This document shows positions 1 through 7,328 of a stretch of DNA of 10,511 nt, piece after piece. The notes under the pieces are model-generated. The model saw only the letters and a list, made by a program, of their open reading frames with translations. It searched no databases and was not told the origin of the DNA. The stretch is from RPQJ01 sp036277615. Its GTDB lineage: Bacteria > Pseudomonadota > Gammaproteobacteria > Steroidobacterales > Steroidobacteraceae. The DNA is taken from contig DASUMQ010000144.1 in the NCBI GenBank assembly GCA_036277615.1, forward strand, positions 1-10,511. Direction: 5' to 3'. Both the position numbers and the translations under genes were made by a program. Position 1 is the stretch's first letter. Every line of letters begins with the position of its first letter.

Positions 1-33
1 CAGGCCTTCTGGGGAGACCTCACAACGTGGTGA
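1..33 (+). CDS. C-terminal tail of an upstream gene (possibly dusB), partial
   Basis: Frame 1 is open from the window edge and reads QAFWGDLTTW before TGA at 31-33. The stop overlaps a GTG at 30-32 in a GTGA arrangement, typical of translationally coupled genes, and the next gene is fis. In many gammaproteobacteria the gene before fis is dusB (tRNA-dihydrouridine synthase), so that is the natural guess. Ten residues cannot identify a family, and I do not recognise this as a DusB C-terminus. The identity rests on gene order alone. Confidence 0.35.
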   Translation, partial: QAFWGDLTTW

Positions 34-335
34 ACGGGAAGAAGACTACGGGCGCGCGCAAGGTCGCCGCCCGCGCGCAGGAATCCGCCGTGCAGTTGCG
101 CAACAAGCCGCTGCGCGACCTCACGGGCGAGGCTCTTCGTACGTACTTCCGCGACCTGAACGGCCACCAGCCGAACGCCCTCTACGATCTCGTCCTCGGC
201 GAAGTCGAACCGCCCCTCTTCGAGGCGGTGCTGAGCTTCACCCGCGGCAACCAGAGCCGCGCGGCCGAGATCCTCGGCCTGAACCGCGCCACGCTGCGCA
301 AGAAACTCAAGCATTACGACCTGCTCGGCCAGTAG
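27..335 (+). CDS. fis: DNA-binding protein Fis
   Basis: Fis is a small homodimeric nucleoid protein that bends DNA and regulates rRNA, tRNA and many growth-phase genes. The product is 102 aa, close to the 98 aa of E. coli Fis. The conserved core begins at about residue 27 (KPLRDLTGEALRTYF), continues through LYDLVLGEVEPPLFEAVL, and ends in the helix-turn-helix at about residues 73-97 (TRGNQSRAAEILGLNRATL, then RKKLKHY). The first 25 residues are basic and poorly conserved, as is usual. There are two adjacent GTG codons. GTG27 has GGGGAG at 11-16 with a 10-base spacer; GTG30 overlaps the upstream stop as GTGA. Either could be the start, and no ATG is available in this part. purH follows 49 bases after the stop, so co-transcription is likely. 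Confidence 0.93.
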   Translation: MVNGKKTTGARKVAARAQESAVQLRNKPLRDLTGEALRTYFRDLNGHQPNALYDLVLGEVEPPLFEAVLSFTRGNQSRAAEILGLNRATLRKKLKHYDLLGQ

Positions 336-343
336 TGCGCCCC

Positions 344-362
344 GCCGCGCCGCTGGCGCGGC
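344..362 (+). other. GC-rich hairpin between fis and purH
   Basis: GCCGCGCC at 344-351 pairs perfectly with GGCGCGGC at 355-362 around a GCT loop, giving an 8-bp all-GC stem nine bases after the fis stop. No T tract follows, so it is not a standard intrinsic terminator. It could reduce read-through, protect the 3' end of fis mRNA, or simply reflect base composition. It ends 22 bases before the purH ATG. Confidence 0.4.
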
Positions 363-384
363 CCCCTGCCGCGAGGCCGCCCCG

Positions 385-1962
385 ATGACCCGCATCGCCC
401 GAGCCCTGATCAGCGTCTCCGACAAGGCCGGGGTCGCCGACTTCGCCCGCGCCCTGGCCGCGCGGGGCATCGAGATCCTCTCCACCGGCGGCACGGCGCG
501 CGCGCTGCGCGAGGCCGGCGTCGCGGTGCGCGACGTCAGCGCCATCACGGGCTTCCCCGAGATCATGGACGGCCGCGTCAAGACGCTGCACCCGCGCATT
601 CACGGCGGGCTGCTCGGCCGTCGCGGGCTCGACGACGCGGTCATGAAGGAGCACGGCATCGAGCCGATCGATCTCGTCGTCGTGAACCTGTATCCGTTCG
701 CCGCGACGATCGCGAAGCCTGGCTGCACGTTCGAGGACGCGGTCGAGAACATCGACATCGGCGGTCCCGCGATGGTGCGCGCCTCGGCCAAGAACCACGA
801 GCGCGTCGCGGTCGTGGTCGACCCGCTCGATTACGGCGCGGTGCTGGCCGAGATGGACCGCGACAACGGCGGTGGCGTCGGCGCGGCGACCCGGCAGCGG
901 CTCGCCACCAAGGCGTTCACGCACACTGCTCAGTACGACGCGATGGTCGCCTCGTACCTGTTGCAGGCGTCTCGGACGAACGGCAACGGCGCGGCGCAGA
1001 GCGTGTTTCCCGACCTGCTGCCGATGCAGTTCCGCAAACGCCTCGACCTGCGCTACGGCGAAAACCCGCACCAGCAGGCCGCGTTCTACGTGGCGTCCGA
1101 CGCGCAGGGGGCGAGCGTCGGCTCGGCGTCGCAGCTGCAGGGCAAGGACCTGTCGTTCAACAACCTGGCCGACGCCGACACCGCGCTCGAATGCGTGCGT
1201 CAGTTCGACGAGCCGGCCTGCGTGATCGTCAAGCACGCGAACCCGTGCGGCGTCGCGGTCGCAGCGTCGATCCGCGAAGCTTACGACCGTGCCTACCGCA
1301 CGGACCCGACGTCGGCGTTCGGCGGCATCATCGCGTTCAACCGCGCGCTCGACGCCGACACGGCCTCGGCGGTCGTCGAACGGCAGTTCGTCGAGGTGAT
1401 CGTCGCGCCGGCCGTCGACGCCGAGGCGCGCGAGGTCTGCACGAAGAAGGAGAACGTGCGCCTGCTCGTGACCGGGCCGCTCGCGCCGAGCAACAGCCGG
1501 TACGAGGTGCGCAGCGTCAACGGCGGCCTGCTGATGCAGACGCGCGATCTCGGCATGGTCAAGCTCGCCGAGCTCGAGGTCGTCACGAAGCGCGCGCCGG
1601 CGCCGCAGGAACTCGAGGACCTCATGTTCGCCTGGCAGGTCTGCAAGTTCGTCAAGTCGAACGCGATCATCTTCGTCAAGGAGCGCATGACCGTCGGCAT
1701 CGGCGCCGGCCAGATGAGCCGCGTCTACAGCACGCGCATCGCGGCGATGAAAGCGCGGGACGAAGGACTCGACCCGGTCGGCTCGGTGATGGCGTCGGAC
1801 GCGTTCTTCCCGTTCCGCGACGGCCTCGACGCCGCGGCCGAACACGGCATCAAGGCCGTGATCCAGCCCGGCGGTTCGAAGCGCGACGCCGAGGTCGTGG
1901 CGGCCGCCGACGAGCACGGCATCGCGATGGTGTTCACGGGCATGCGGCACTTCCGCCACTAG
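385..1962 (+). CDS. purH: Bifunctional AICAR formyltransferase / IMP cyclohydrolase
   Basis: PurH catalyses the last two steps of de novo purine synthesis in the cytoplasm: AICAR is formylated with 10-formyltetrahydrofolate, and FAICAR is then closed to IMP. At 525 aa it matches the usual length (E. coli 529). The N-terminal MGS-like cyclohydrolase domain (about 1-200) shows LISVSDKAG, LSTGGTARAL, the block GFPEIMDGRVKTLHPRIHGG, VNLYPF and ENIDIGGPAMVRASAKN. The transferase domain (about 205-525) shows LRYGENPHQQAAFY, the catalytic Lys-His pair (K283-H284) in VKHANPCGVA, FGGIIAFNR, IGAGQMSR and SDAFFPFRDGLD, then IQPGGSKRD. The ATG at 385 is the first start in frame and puts the conserved sequence at the right distance from the N-terminus; GAGG at 373-376 is a modest ribosome site. 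It is flanked by fis and purD. Confidence 0.98.
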   Translation: MTRIARALISVSDKAGVADFARALAARGIEILSTGGTARALREAGVAVRDVSAITGFPEIMDGRVKTLHPRIHGGLLGRRGLDDAVMKEHGIEPIDLVVVNLYPFAATIAKPGCTFEDAVENIDIGGPAMVRASAKNHERVAVVVDPLDYGAVLAEMDRDNGGGVGAATRQRLATKAFTHTAQYDAMVASYLLQASRTNGNGAAQSVFPDLLPMQFRKRLDLRYGENPHQQAAFYVASDAQGASVGSASQLQGKDLSFNNLADADTALECVRQFDEPACVIVKHANPCGVAVAASIREAYDRAYRTDPTSAFGGIIAFNRALDADTASAVVERQFVEVIVAPAVDAEAREVCTKKENVRLLVTGPLAPSNSRYEVRSVNGGLLMQTRDLGMVKLAELEVVTKRAPAPQELEDLMFAWQVCKFVKSNAIIFVKERMTVGIGAGQMSRVYSTRIAAMKARDEGLDPVGSVMASDAFFPFRDGLDAAAEHGIKAVIQPGGSKRDAEVVAAADEHGIAMVFTGMRHFRH

Positions 1963-2056
1963 GGGCTAGGGGATAGTGAAGAGCGCGCGCCGCGCGCACG
2001 TCTCGCGGCACTGCCGCATCTCACACTAACCCCTATCCCCTACCCCCTATCCCCTT
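1960..2056. repeat. Imperfect inverted GGGG/CCCC-rich repeat element between purH and purD
   Basis: The spacer opens with GGGGCTAGGGGATAGTG (1962-1978), which overlaps the last base of the purH stop codon. It closes with CACTA (2024-2028) followed by two copies of CCCCTATCCCC (2030-2040 and 2044-2054). The reverse complement of the left arm matches the right arm apart from about six extra bases and one indel. Between the arms lie two near-perfect palindromes: GCGCGCG-C-CGCGCGC (1983-1997) and GCGGCA-C-TGCCGC (2005-2017). Nested symmetry at a gene boundary suggests a small dispersed intergenic repeat of REP or MITE type. No coding potential is visible and no other copy is present in this window, so family membership is inferred from structure only. 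Confidence 0.6.
2030..2054 (-). other. Putative G-quadruplex motif upstream of purD
   Basis: On the minus strand this reads GGGG-ATA-GGGGG-TA-GGGG-ATA-GGGG: four runs of at least four G with loops of two or three bases. That meets the usual definition of an intramolecular G-quadruplex. It lies 23-47 bases before the purD ATG on the template strand, so it would form in DNA rather than in the purD message, which carries the C-rich strand. Whether it folds in the cell is unknown. Confidence 0.5.
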
Positions 2057-2076
2057 CCTGCTACCGGACTCATCGC

Positions 2077-3378
2077 ATGAAGGTGCTCATCATCGGTTCC
2101 GGCGGTCGCGAGCACGCCCTCGCGTGGAAAGTCGCGCAGTCGTCGCGTGTCACGCAGGTGTTCGTCGCGCCGGGCAATGCCGGAACGCGGCTCGAGCCGA
2201 ACACGGCCAACATCGACATCGCGGCAGACGACCTCCCGGGCCTGCTCGAGTTCGCGCAACGCGAACGGATCGACCTGACGATCGTCGGCCCCGAGGCGCC
2301 GCTCGTGCTCGGCGTGTGCGACGCGTTCGGCGCAGCCGGACTTCGCTGCTTCGGGCCGAGCCGGCTCGCGGCACGGCTCGAGGGCTCGAAGGCCTTCACC
2401 AAGGACTTCCTGCAGCGTCACGGCATCCCGACCGCGGCCTACGCCACGTTCACCCGCGCGGACTTCGACGCGGCCTGGGTGCGAGCGCAACGCGCGCCGC
2501 TCGTCGTCAAGGCCGACGGCCTCGCCGCGGGCAAGGGCGTCGTGATCTGCGCGACGCAGGACGAAGCCGTGACCACGGCGCAAGACATGTTCGCGGGCCG
2601 CTTCGGCAAGGCCGGCGACACCGTCGTGGTCGAGGCGTTCCTCGAGGGCGAGGAGGCGAGCTTCATCGCGATGGTCGACGGGACCCACGTGCTGCCGCTC
2701 GCGACGTCGCAGGACCACAAGCGCCTGTGCGACGGCGACGCGGGCCCGAACACCGGCGGCATGGGCGCGTATTCGCCTGCCCCCGTCGTCACGCCCGAGA
2801 TCCACGAGCGGATCATGCGCGAGGTCATGCTGCCGACCGTCGCCGCGCTCGCGCGCGAGGGCACACCCTACGTCGGCTTTCTGTACGCAGGCGTCATGAT
2901 CGCGAGCGACGGCACACCGAACGTGCTCGAGTTCAACTGCCGCTTCGGCGACCCGGAGACGCAGCCCATCCTGAGCCGCATGCGCTCCGACCTGACCGCG
3001 CTGTGCGAGGCGGGGCTGGACGGCCGGCTCGCGGGCGTCGAAGTGCACTGGGACCCGCGTGCCGCCGTCGGCGTGGTGATGGCAGCCGGCGGTTACCCGG
3101 ACGCGGTACGCAAGGGCGACGAGATCCACGGGCTCGACGCGGCCGCGAAACTGCCGGGCAAGGTCTTCCACGCGGGCACTGCGCTCGATGCCGCGGGCAA
3201 GGTCGTGACGGCCGGTGGACGCGTGCTCTGTGCGGTCGGTCTCGGCACGTCCGTGCGGCTTGCGCAGAAGCAGGCCTACGAACTCGCGGGCACGATCTGC
3301 TGGGAAGGCCTCCAGTACCGCAGGGATATCGGCTACCGCGCGGTGGCCCGCGAGGCCGCGACGGCTGAGGCGACTTAG
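2077..3378 (+). CDS. purD: Phosphoribosylamine--glycine ligase (GAR synthetase)
   Basis: PurD performs step 2 of purine synthesis, joining 5-phosphoribosylamine and glycine with ATP to give GAR. The product is 433 aa, the normal length (E. coli 429). Domains in order: the N-terminal nucleotide-binding-like domain with GSGGREHALAWK (7-18) and VGPEAPLVLG (70-79); the ATP-grasp domain with FGPSRLAARLEGSKAFTK (92-109), PLVVKADGLAAGKG (141-154), VVEAFLEGEEASF, QDHKRLCDGDAGPNTGGMGA, and the metal/ATP motif EFNCRFGDPETQ; then a C-terminal lid containing VVMAAGGYP. ATG2077 starts exactly at the conserved MKVLIIGSGG. I see no clear Shine-Dalgarno in the C-rich leader. It sits 114 bases behind purH with the repeat between them; the two are probably co-transcribed, though the repeat could tune purD expression. 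Confidence 0.98.
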   Translation: MKVLIIGSGGREHALAWKVAQSSRVTQVFVAPGNAGTRLEPNTANIDIAADDLPGLLEFAQRERIDLTIVGPEAPLVLGVCDAFGAAGLRCFGPSRLAARLEGSKAFTKDFLQRHGIPTAAYATFTRADFDAAWVRAQRAPLVVKADGLAAGKGVVICATQDEAVTTAQDMFAGRFGKAGDTVVVEAFLEGEEASFIAMVDGTHVLPLATSQDHKRLCDGDAGPNTGGMGAYSPAPVVTPEIHERIMREVMLPTVAALAREGTPYVGFLYAGVMIASDGTPNVLEFNCRFGDPETQPILSRMRSDLTALCEAGLDGRLAGVEVHWDPRAAVGVVMAAGGYPDAVRKGDEIHGLDAAAKLPGKVFHAGTALDAAGKVVTAGGRVLCAVGLGTSVRLAQKQAYELAGTICWEGLQYRRDIGYRAVAREAATAEAT

Positions 3379-3387
3379 ACGCCTCGG
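3365..3387 (+). terminator. Hairpin at the purD stop, possible weak terminator
   Basis: CTGAGGCG (3365-3372) pairs with CGCCTCGG (3380-3387) with one G-U pair, around a 7-base loop that contains the purD stop codon. A second small stem, GGGCG/CGCCC (3386-3390/3395-3399), follows immediately. The downstream sequence is C- and T-mixed (CTCCTCCTCG) with no U run, so this is not a strong intrinsic terminator. It may help end the purine transcript or stabilise its 3' end. Confidence 0.3.
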
Positions 3388-3422
3388 GCGCGGGCGCCCT
3401 CCTCCTCGTCCAGTGGACGCTG

Positions 3423-3434
3423 CCGCACGTGCGG
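3423..3434. promoter_or_regulatory. Perfect 12-bp palindrome upstream of the efflux operon
   Basis: CCGCACGTGCGG is a perfect palindrome 44 bases before the start codon of the first gene of the operon at 3479. It lies in the 100-base gap between purD and that gene, where a promoter and operator would be expected. I could not recognise a convincing -35/-10 pair nearby: TTGGCA at 3454 would place its -10 on the start codon. It could be an operator for a local or distant regulator, but no regulator gene is adjacent, and a 12-bp GC palindrome can occur by chance. Confidence 0.3.
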
Positions 3435-3478
3435 GGTAAAACCGTCGGCGGGGTTGGCACCGAGAAGGTAATCACGAC

Positions 3479-4639
3479 ATGAACGTGCCCGTCGAGTCTC
3501 TGCGTGAGCCCGAGCGCCCGATCGAATCGCGCCTGCTCGACGTCCTGATCCGCGCCGCGCTGGTCTTCGTCCTTGTTTTCCTGTGCTTCCAGGTGTTCGC
3601 GCCGTTCCTGACCCTGATGGTCTGGGCGCTGATCCTCGCGGTTGCCATTTATCCGCTGCACCGGCGGCTGGCGCGCCGGCTCGGCGGCCGGCAAGGCCTC
3701 GCGGCCACGCTGATCGTGCTGTTGGCAGCAGTGGTGATCGTGGCGCCGAGCGCAGCGCTCATGAGTCACTTCGGCGACTCTGTACGCCAGCTGGTGCACG
3801 GAGTGCAGAACAACACGCTGCAGGTTCCGCCGCCGCGGGCCGGCGTCGAATCCTGGCCCGTCGTCGGCAAGAAATTGCATGCGGCGTGGAGCCAGGCCCA
3901 CACGGACTTGCCGGCGCTCGTCAAGAACCTGCAGCCGAAGATCGGCGAACTCGCGAGGTCCGCGCTCGGCATGGTCGCGAGCATCGCTGTCGGCGTGCTC
4001 CTGTTCCTGGCAGCCTTCATCATCGCCGGTATCGTCATGGCATTCGGCGAGGCCGGCGCGCGCAGCGCCGAGCAGATATTCGCGCGCATCGTCGGGCGCG
4101 AGCGCGCCACCGAGTTTGCGAAGCTCTGCACCGCGACGATCCGCGCCGTGGCGCAGGGCGTCATCGGTGTCGCGCTGATCCAGGCCATCGTCATCGGCCT
4201 GACGCTGCTCGTCGCCGGCGTTCCTTTCGCCGGGGTTCTTGCGCTCATCGTACTCGTGCTGGGAATCGCGCAGGTTCCGGCACTGCTGGTGACCGTCCCC
4301 GCGATCATCTACATCTGGGCGAGTGGCGATTACTCCAACGTCCTCGCAATCGTCTACACGGTCATCCTCGGTATTGGCGGCATCGCCGACAACTTCCTCA
4401 AGCCGTTGATGCTGGGCCGCGGCGTGGACGCTCCGATGCCCGTGATCCTGCTCGGTGCACTGGGCGGCATGGCGACCGCAGGCATCCTCGGCCTGTTCGT
4501 GGGTGCGACGCTGCTCGCGCTCGGCTACCAGATCTTCATGCAATGGGTGTCACCGCCCCCGGCAGTGCCGACGGCCGTGGCCGACGCGACCGCGGCTCGT
4601 CAGGCTGCGGCCACCGGCGGGACGACCGTCGTCGGCTGA
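3479..4639 (+). CDS. AI-2E family permease (PerM/YdiK-like inner-membrane protein)
   Basis: This is a multi-pass inner-membrane protein of the AI-2E transporter family. Members have been linked to autoinducer-2 export (TqsA) or Na+/H+ exchange, but most have no known substrate, so the name should not be read as a function. It has 386 aa, in the family range. Hydrophobic segments lie at about 25-45 and 45-62, 70-95, 160-190, 208-237, 238-275, 280-300 and 310-345, with a soluble region at about 95-155. The family signature near the C-terminus, DNFLKPLMLGRGVDAPMPV then the GALGG and GLFVGATLLALGY stretches (about 293-350), is well kept. The Ala/Thr-rich tail of about 35 residues is not conserved. 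ATG3479 has GAGAAGG at 3462-3468. Its TGA overlaps the next ATG by one base, so it is the first gene of the five-gene operon. Confidence 0.9.
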   Translation: MNVPVESLREPERPIESRLLDVLIRAALVFVLVFLCFQVFAPFLTLMVWALILAVAIYPLHRRLARRLGGRQGLAATLIVLLAAVVIVAPSAALMSHFGDSVRQLVHGVQNNTLQVPPPRAGVESWPVVGKKLHAAWSQAHTDLPALVKNLQPKIGELARSALGMVASIAVGVLLFLAAFIIAGIVMAFGEAGARSAEQIFARIVGRERATEFAKLCTATIRAVAQGVIGVALIQAIVIGLTLLVAGVPFAGVLALIVLVLGIAQVPALLVTVPAIIYIWASGDYSNVLAIVYTVILGIGGIADNFLKPLMLGRGVDAPMPVILLGALGGMATAGILGLFVGATLLALGYQIFMQWVSPPPAVPTAVADATAARQAAATGGTTVVG

Positions 4640-6180
4640 TGCGCGCCGCAGGGCCGGCGATGCGGGGTGGGGCGCTTGCCACCGCGCTGCTCTGCTCGGT
4701 CGCGGGCAGCGGGTGCACGGTGGTTGGGCCCGACTTCGAACGTCCCGAGGTTCCGTGGCTCGACGTCGCGGAGGCGGCGCCCGCGGCCACGCCTCCGCCG
4801 GCGCCGCCCGCGGAATGGTGGCGTGTGTTCGGCGACCCGGTCCTCGATCGCATCGTCGCCGAGGCCCAGCGCTCGAATCCGAGCGTGAAGGTGGCAGCCG
4901 TGCGCATCATGGAAGCGCGCGCGCAGCTCGGGGTGGCCGGCAGCACGCTGTACCCGCAGCTGCAACAGGCGAACGCCAACGTCCTGCAGTCAGGCGAGGT
5001 CGTCTCCGACGCCGACGATTCCGACCTCACGGCGTATCGCGCCGGCTTCGACATCGCCTGGGAACTCGACTTCTGGGGCAAGTTCCGTCGCGGGATCGAG
5101 GCCGCCGACGCCGCGTATTTCGCGAGCATCGCCCAGTATGACGACGTCCAGGTGCTCGTTGCCGCCCAGGCCGCGGACCTGTACGCGATCATCCGCACCG
5201 TCGAGCTGCGGCTGAAAATCACGCGCGACAACGCCGCCTTGCAGCAGCGCAGTCTCGAGATCACCGAGCGACTGTTCCGAAGCGGCAACGAATCGGAGCT
5301 CGACGTGCAGCAGGCGCGATCGCTCTACCTGGGTACGATTTCGACCATACCGGCGCTCGAACTGAACCTGCACCAGGCGCAAAACGCGCTCAGCTCGCTG
5401 CTCGGTCGCCCGCCGGGAACGCTGGCCGAGCTGTCGACCGGTCGCGAAGTCATTCCCGAGGCTGCGCTGGAAGTCGTGGTCGACCTGCCCGCCAGCCTGC
5501 TGCGGCGGCGTCCCGACGTACGTGCAGCCGAGATGCAGCTGGCGGCGCAATCCGCCCTGATCGGCGTCAGCGAGGCGCAGCTCTACCCTTCCATCGCGCT
5601 CGTGGGCTCGTTCGGCCTCTCGTCCACGTCGCTGGCCTGGTCGACGCAGACGCTGGACTGGGCGGCGGGATCGTCGCTCGTCTGGAACGTCTTCGACTAC
5701 GGCCGGCTCAAGAACGACGTCCTCGTGCAGGACGCGCGCTTCCAGCAGTTGCACGAGGTCTACCAGGACACGGTGCTGCGGGCAGCACGGGAACTCGACG
5801 ACGCCGCGGTCGGCTTCGCCAAGAACAAGGCCCAGGTCGCAATCCTCGAGCAGGCAGTGCAGGCCGCACGGCGTTCGCTCGACATCGCGACGATCCAGTA
5901 CCAGGAAGGGCTCGTCGACTTCGAGCGCGTGCTCGACTCGCAACGGTCGTTGTTCAGCCAGCAGGAGCGGCTCGTGGCCACTCGCGGCGGCGTCGCGCAG
6001 AGCCTCGTCGCCTTGTACAAGGCAACGGGCGGCGGTTGGGAGGGCGGTCGTGGGCGCGAGGTGCTCGACGACGGCACCCGGGCCGACATGGCCGAGCGCA
6101 GCGACTGGAATGACCTGCTGAACGCACCGCTCCCCGCCCCGACCGAACCGTTCCCACCGTCGGCCCAGGGAGGCCCATGA
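4639..6180 (+). CDS. Outer-membrane efflux lipoprotein (NodT/OprM-like, TolC superfamily)
   Basis: This is the outer-membrane channel of a tripartite exporter. The 513-aa product starts with a short lipoprotein-type signal (ALATALLCSVAGSGC, Cys26), followed by the NodT-family start TVVGPDFERPEVPW. Two outer-membrane efflux domains follow: the first contains FDIAWELDFWGKFRRGIEAA, the second the signature LPASLLRRRPDVRAAEMQLA (RRRPDV at 289-294), then IGVSEAQLYPSIAL and WNVFDYGRLKNDV. The last 45 residues, after the usual end at ALYKATGGGWE, form a Pro-rich extension with an ERSDWNDLL motif. The reading frame is open far upstream, but ATG4639, overlapping the preceding TGA, or ATG4660 gives a proper signal peptide; both keep Cys26. 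The lipobox (G-S-G-C) is weaker than L-A-G-C. The stop overlaps the hlyD-type gene as ATGA. Confidence 0.93.
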   Translation: MRAAGPAMRGGALATALLCSVAGSGCTVVGPDFERPEVPWLDVAEAAPAATPPPAPPAEWWRVFGDPVLDRIVAEAQRSNPSVKVAAVRIMEARAQLGVAGSTLYPQLQQANANVLQSGEVVSDADDSDLTAYRAGFDIAWELDFWGKFRRGIEAADAAYFASIAQYDDVQVLVAAQAADLYAIIRTVELRLKITRDNAALQQRSLEITERLFRSGNESELDVQQARSLYLGTISTIPALELNLHQAQNALSSLLGRPPGTLAELSTGREVIPEAALEVVVDLPASLLRRRPDVRAAEMQLAAQSALIGVSEAQLYPSIALVGSFGLSSTSLAWSTQTLDWAAGSSLVWNVFDYGRLKNDVLVQDARFQQLHEVYQDTVLRAARELDDAAVGFAKNKAQVAILEQAVQAARRSLDIATIQYQEGLVDFERVLDSQRSLFSQQERLVATRGGVAQSLVALYKATGGGWEGGRGREVLDDGTRADMAERSDWNDLLNAPLPAPTEPFPPSAQGGP

Positions 6181-7316
6181 GCGACGAGACCGCCACGGCC
6201 GTCACGGCCGCCGAACCGACGGCCGCGACCGAGACCACGACCGGACGCGGAACCCGGATCGGCGCGATCGTCGTCACGACGTTGATCGTGGCCAGTCTCG
6301 CGATTTACTTCGTCGGTGATCGCCTGACCCCCTACTCGTCGCAGGCACGCGTACAGGCCTTCGTCGTGCCGGTGGCTGCCGAGGTCTCGGGCAAGGTGCT
6401 GAAAGTGCACATCCGGAACGACGACCGGGTGCGGCCTGGCCAGGAGCTGTTCGAGGTCGATCCCGACCAGTACCAGATCGCGGCGCAGCGGGCGCGCTCG
6501 GACTACGAGTCGGTGCGTCGCTCGGTCAACGCGTCCGCGGCCGGGGTGGTCGCTGCCCGCGCTTCGTTGCACGCGGCGGAAGCCGGCCGCGACATGGCGG
6601 AGAAGGATGCCGCGCGGCAGGAGCGGCTGCACGCCGAGGATCCGGGCGCGATCTCCGTGCGGCGCCTCGAGATCGCGCAGGCGTCGCGCGAAGAGGCGCG
6701 CAGCAAGGTGCGACGAGCCGAGGCGGACCTGGTCAAGGCCCAGGAGGCCGCGGGCGACGCGGGCGAGAACAACGCGCAACTGCGCAGCGCGCGCGCCGCG
6801 GTCGAGAAGGCCGAACTCGACCTCGCCCGCACCAGGGTGGTGTCGCCGGCCGCCGGCACCGTCACCGACCTGCGCGTGGACGTGGGCAATTTTGCGCAGG
6901 CAGGCGCGCCGGTCATGACGTTGATTGCCGCGCACGATGTCTGGATCACGGCGGACCTGACCGAGAACAATCTCGGTCACGTCGACGTGGGCGACGAGGT
7001 GGCCATCACGTTCGACGTGATGCCCGGACGGGTCTTCCGGGGCGCCGTACGCAGCATCGGCGGCGGTGTGGGCAGCGGCCAGTCGTCGCCCCCGGGGACG
7101 CTGCCGACCGTGCAGAACAATCGGGACTGGCTGCGGCAGGCGCAGCGCATCCCCGTGGTCGTCGAGCTGGACCCGGCGGAGCGGCCGAAGATGCGCGGTG
7201 TCCGGGTCGGTGGACAAGCCGCCGTGCTCGTCTACACGGACAACGACAACGTGCTCATGAACGCACTCGGCGCCGTCTACATCCGTGTCATGAGCTGGCT
7301 GTCGTACCTGTACTGA
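6177..7316 (+). CDS. HlyD/EmrA-family periplasmic adaptor (membrane fusion protein)
   Basis: This adaptor connects an inner-membrane exporter with the outer-membrane channel. In its 379 aa there is a Thr/Ala/Glu-rich cytoplasmic N-terminus (1-25) and a single membrane anchor (about 27-47, IGAIVVTTLIVASLAIYFVG). The first half of a lipoyl/biotinyl-like domain follows (about 60-95, VPVAAEVSGKVLKVHI with VRPGQELFEVDPDQY), then a long alpha-helical hairpin (about 98-220, rich in Ala, Arg and Glu). The second lipoyl half is ARTRVVSPAAGTVTDL, and a beta-barrel segment contains VWITADLTENNLGHVDVGD. The C-terminus is short and hydrophobic. The anchored layout resembles EmrA and AaeA rather than the lipoprotein adaptors of RND pumps. 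AGGGAGG at 6167-6173 precedes ATG6177, which overlaps the upstream stop. Confidence 0.93.
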   Translation: MSDETATAVTAAEPTAATETTTGRGTRIGAIVVTTLIVASLAIYFVGDRLTPYSSQARVQAFVVPVAAEVSGKVLKVHIRNDDRVRPGQELFEVDPDQYQIAAQRARSDYESVRRSVNASAAGVVAARASLHAAEAGRDMAEKDAARQERLHAEDPGAISVRRLEIAQASREEARSKVRRAEADLVKAQEAAGDAGENNAQLRSARAAVEKAELDLARTRVVSPAAGTVTDLRVDVGNFAQAGAPVMTLIAAHDVWITADLTENNLGHVDVGDEVAITFDVMPGRVFRGAVRSIGGGVGSGQSSPPGTLPTVQNNRDWLRQAQRIPVVVELDPAERPKMRGVRVGGQAAVLVYTDNDNVLMNALGAVYIRVMSWLSYLY

Positions 7317-7328
7317 CCCGCGCGCGCC

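Noticed and set aside
307..1959. 550-codon minus-strand open frame opposite purH
   Set aside because: It is Arg/Val/Asp-rich with no motif and mirrors the codon bias of purH, which is unambiguous on the other strand.
3454..3482. Sigma-70 promoter with TTGGCA at 3454 as the -35 box
   Set aside because: The matching -10 position falls on the start codon of the AI-2E gene and reads poorly, so it could not direct a normal leader.
3583..4638. An N-terminal extension of the outer-membrane factor gene through the AI-2E gene
   Set aside because: The frame is open, but the translation is Arg-rich and runs out of frame through a real permease gene. A lipoprotein signal begins only at 4639 or 4660.
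3479..4639. Quorum-sensing (autoinducer-2) transport role taken from the family name
   Set aside because: Most members of this family have no demonstrated link to AI-2, and no luxS or lsr-type gene is nearby.
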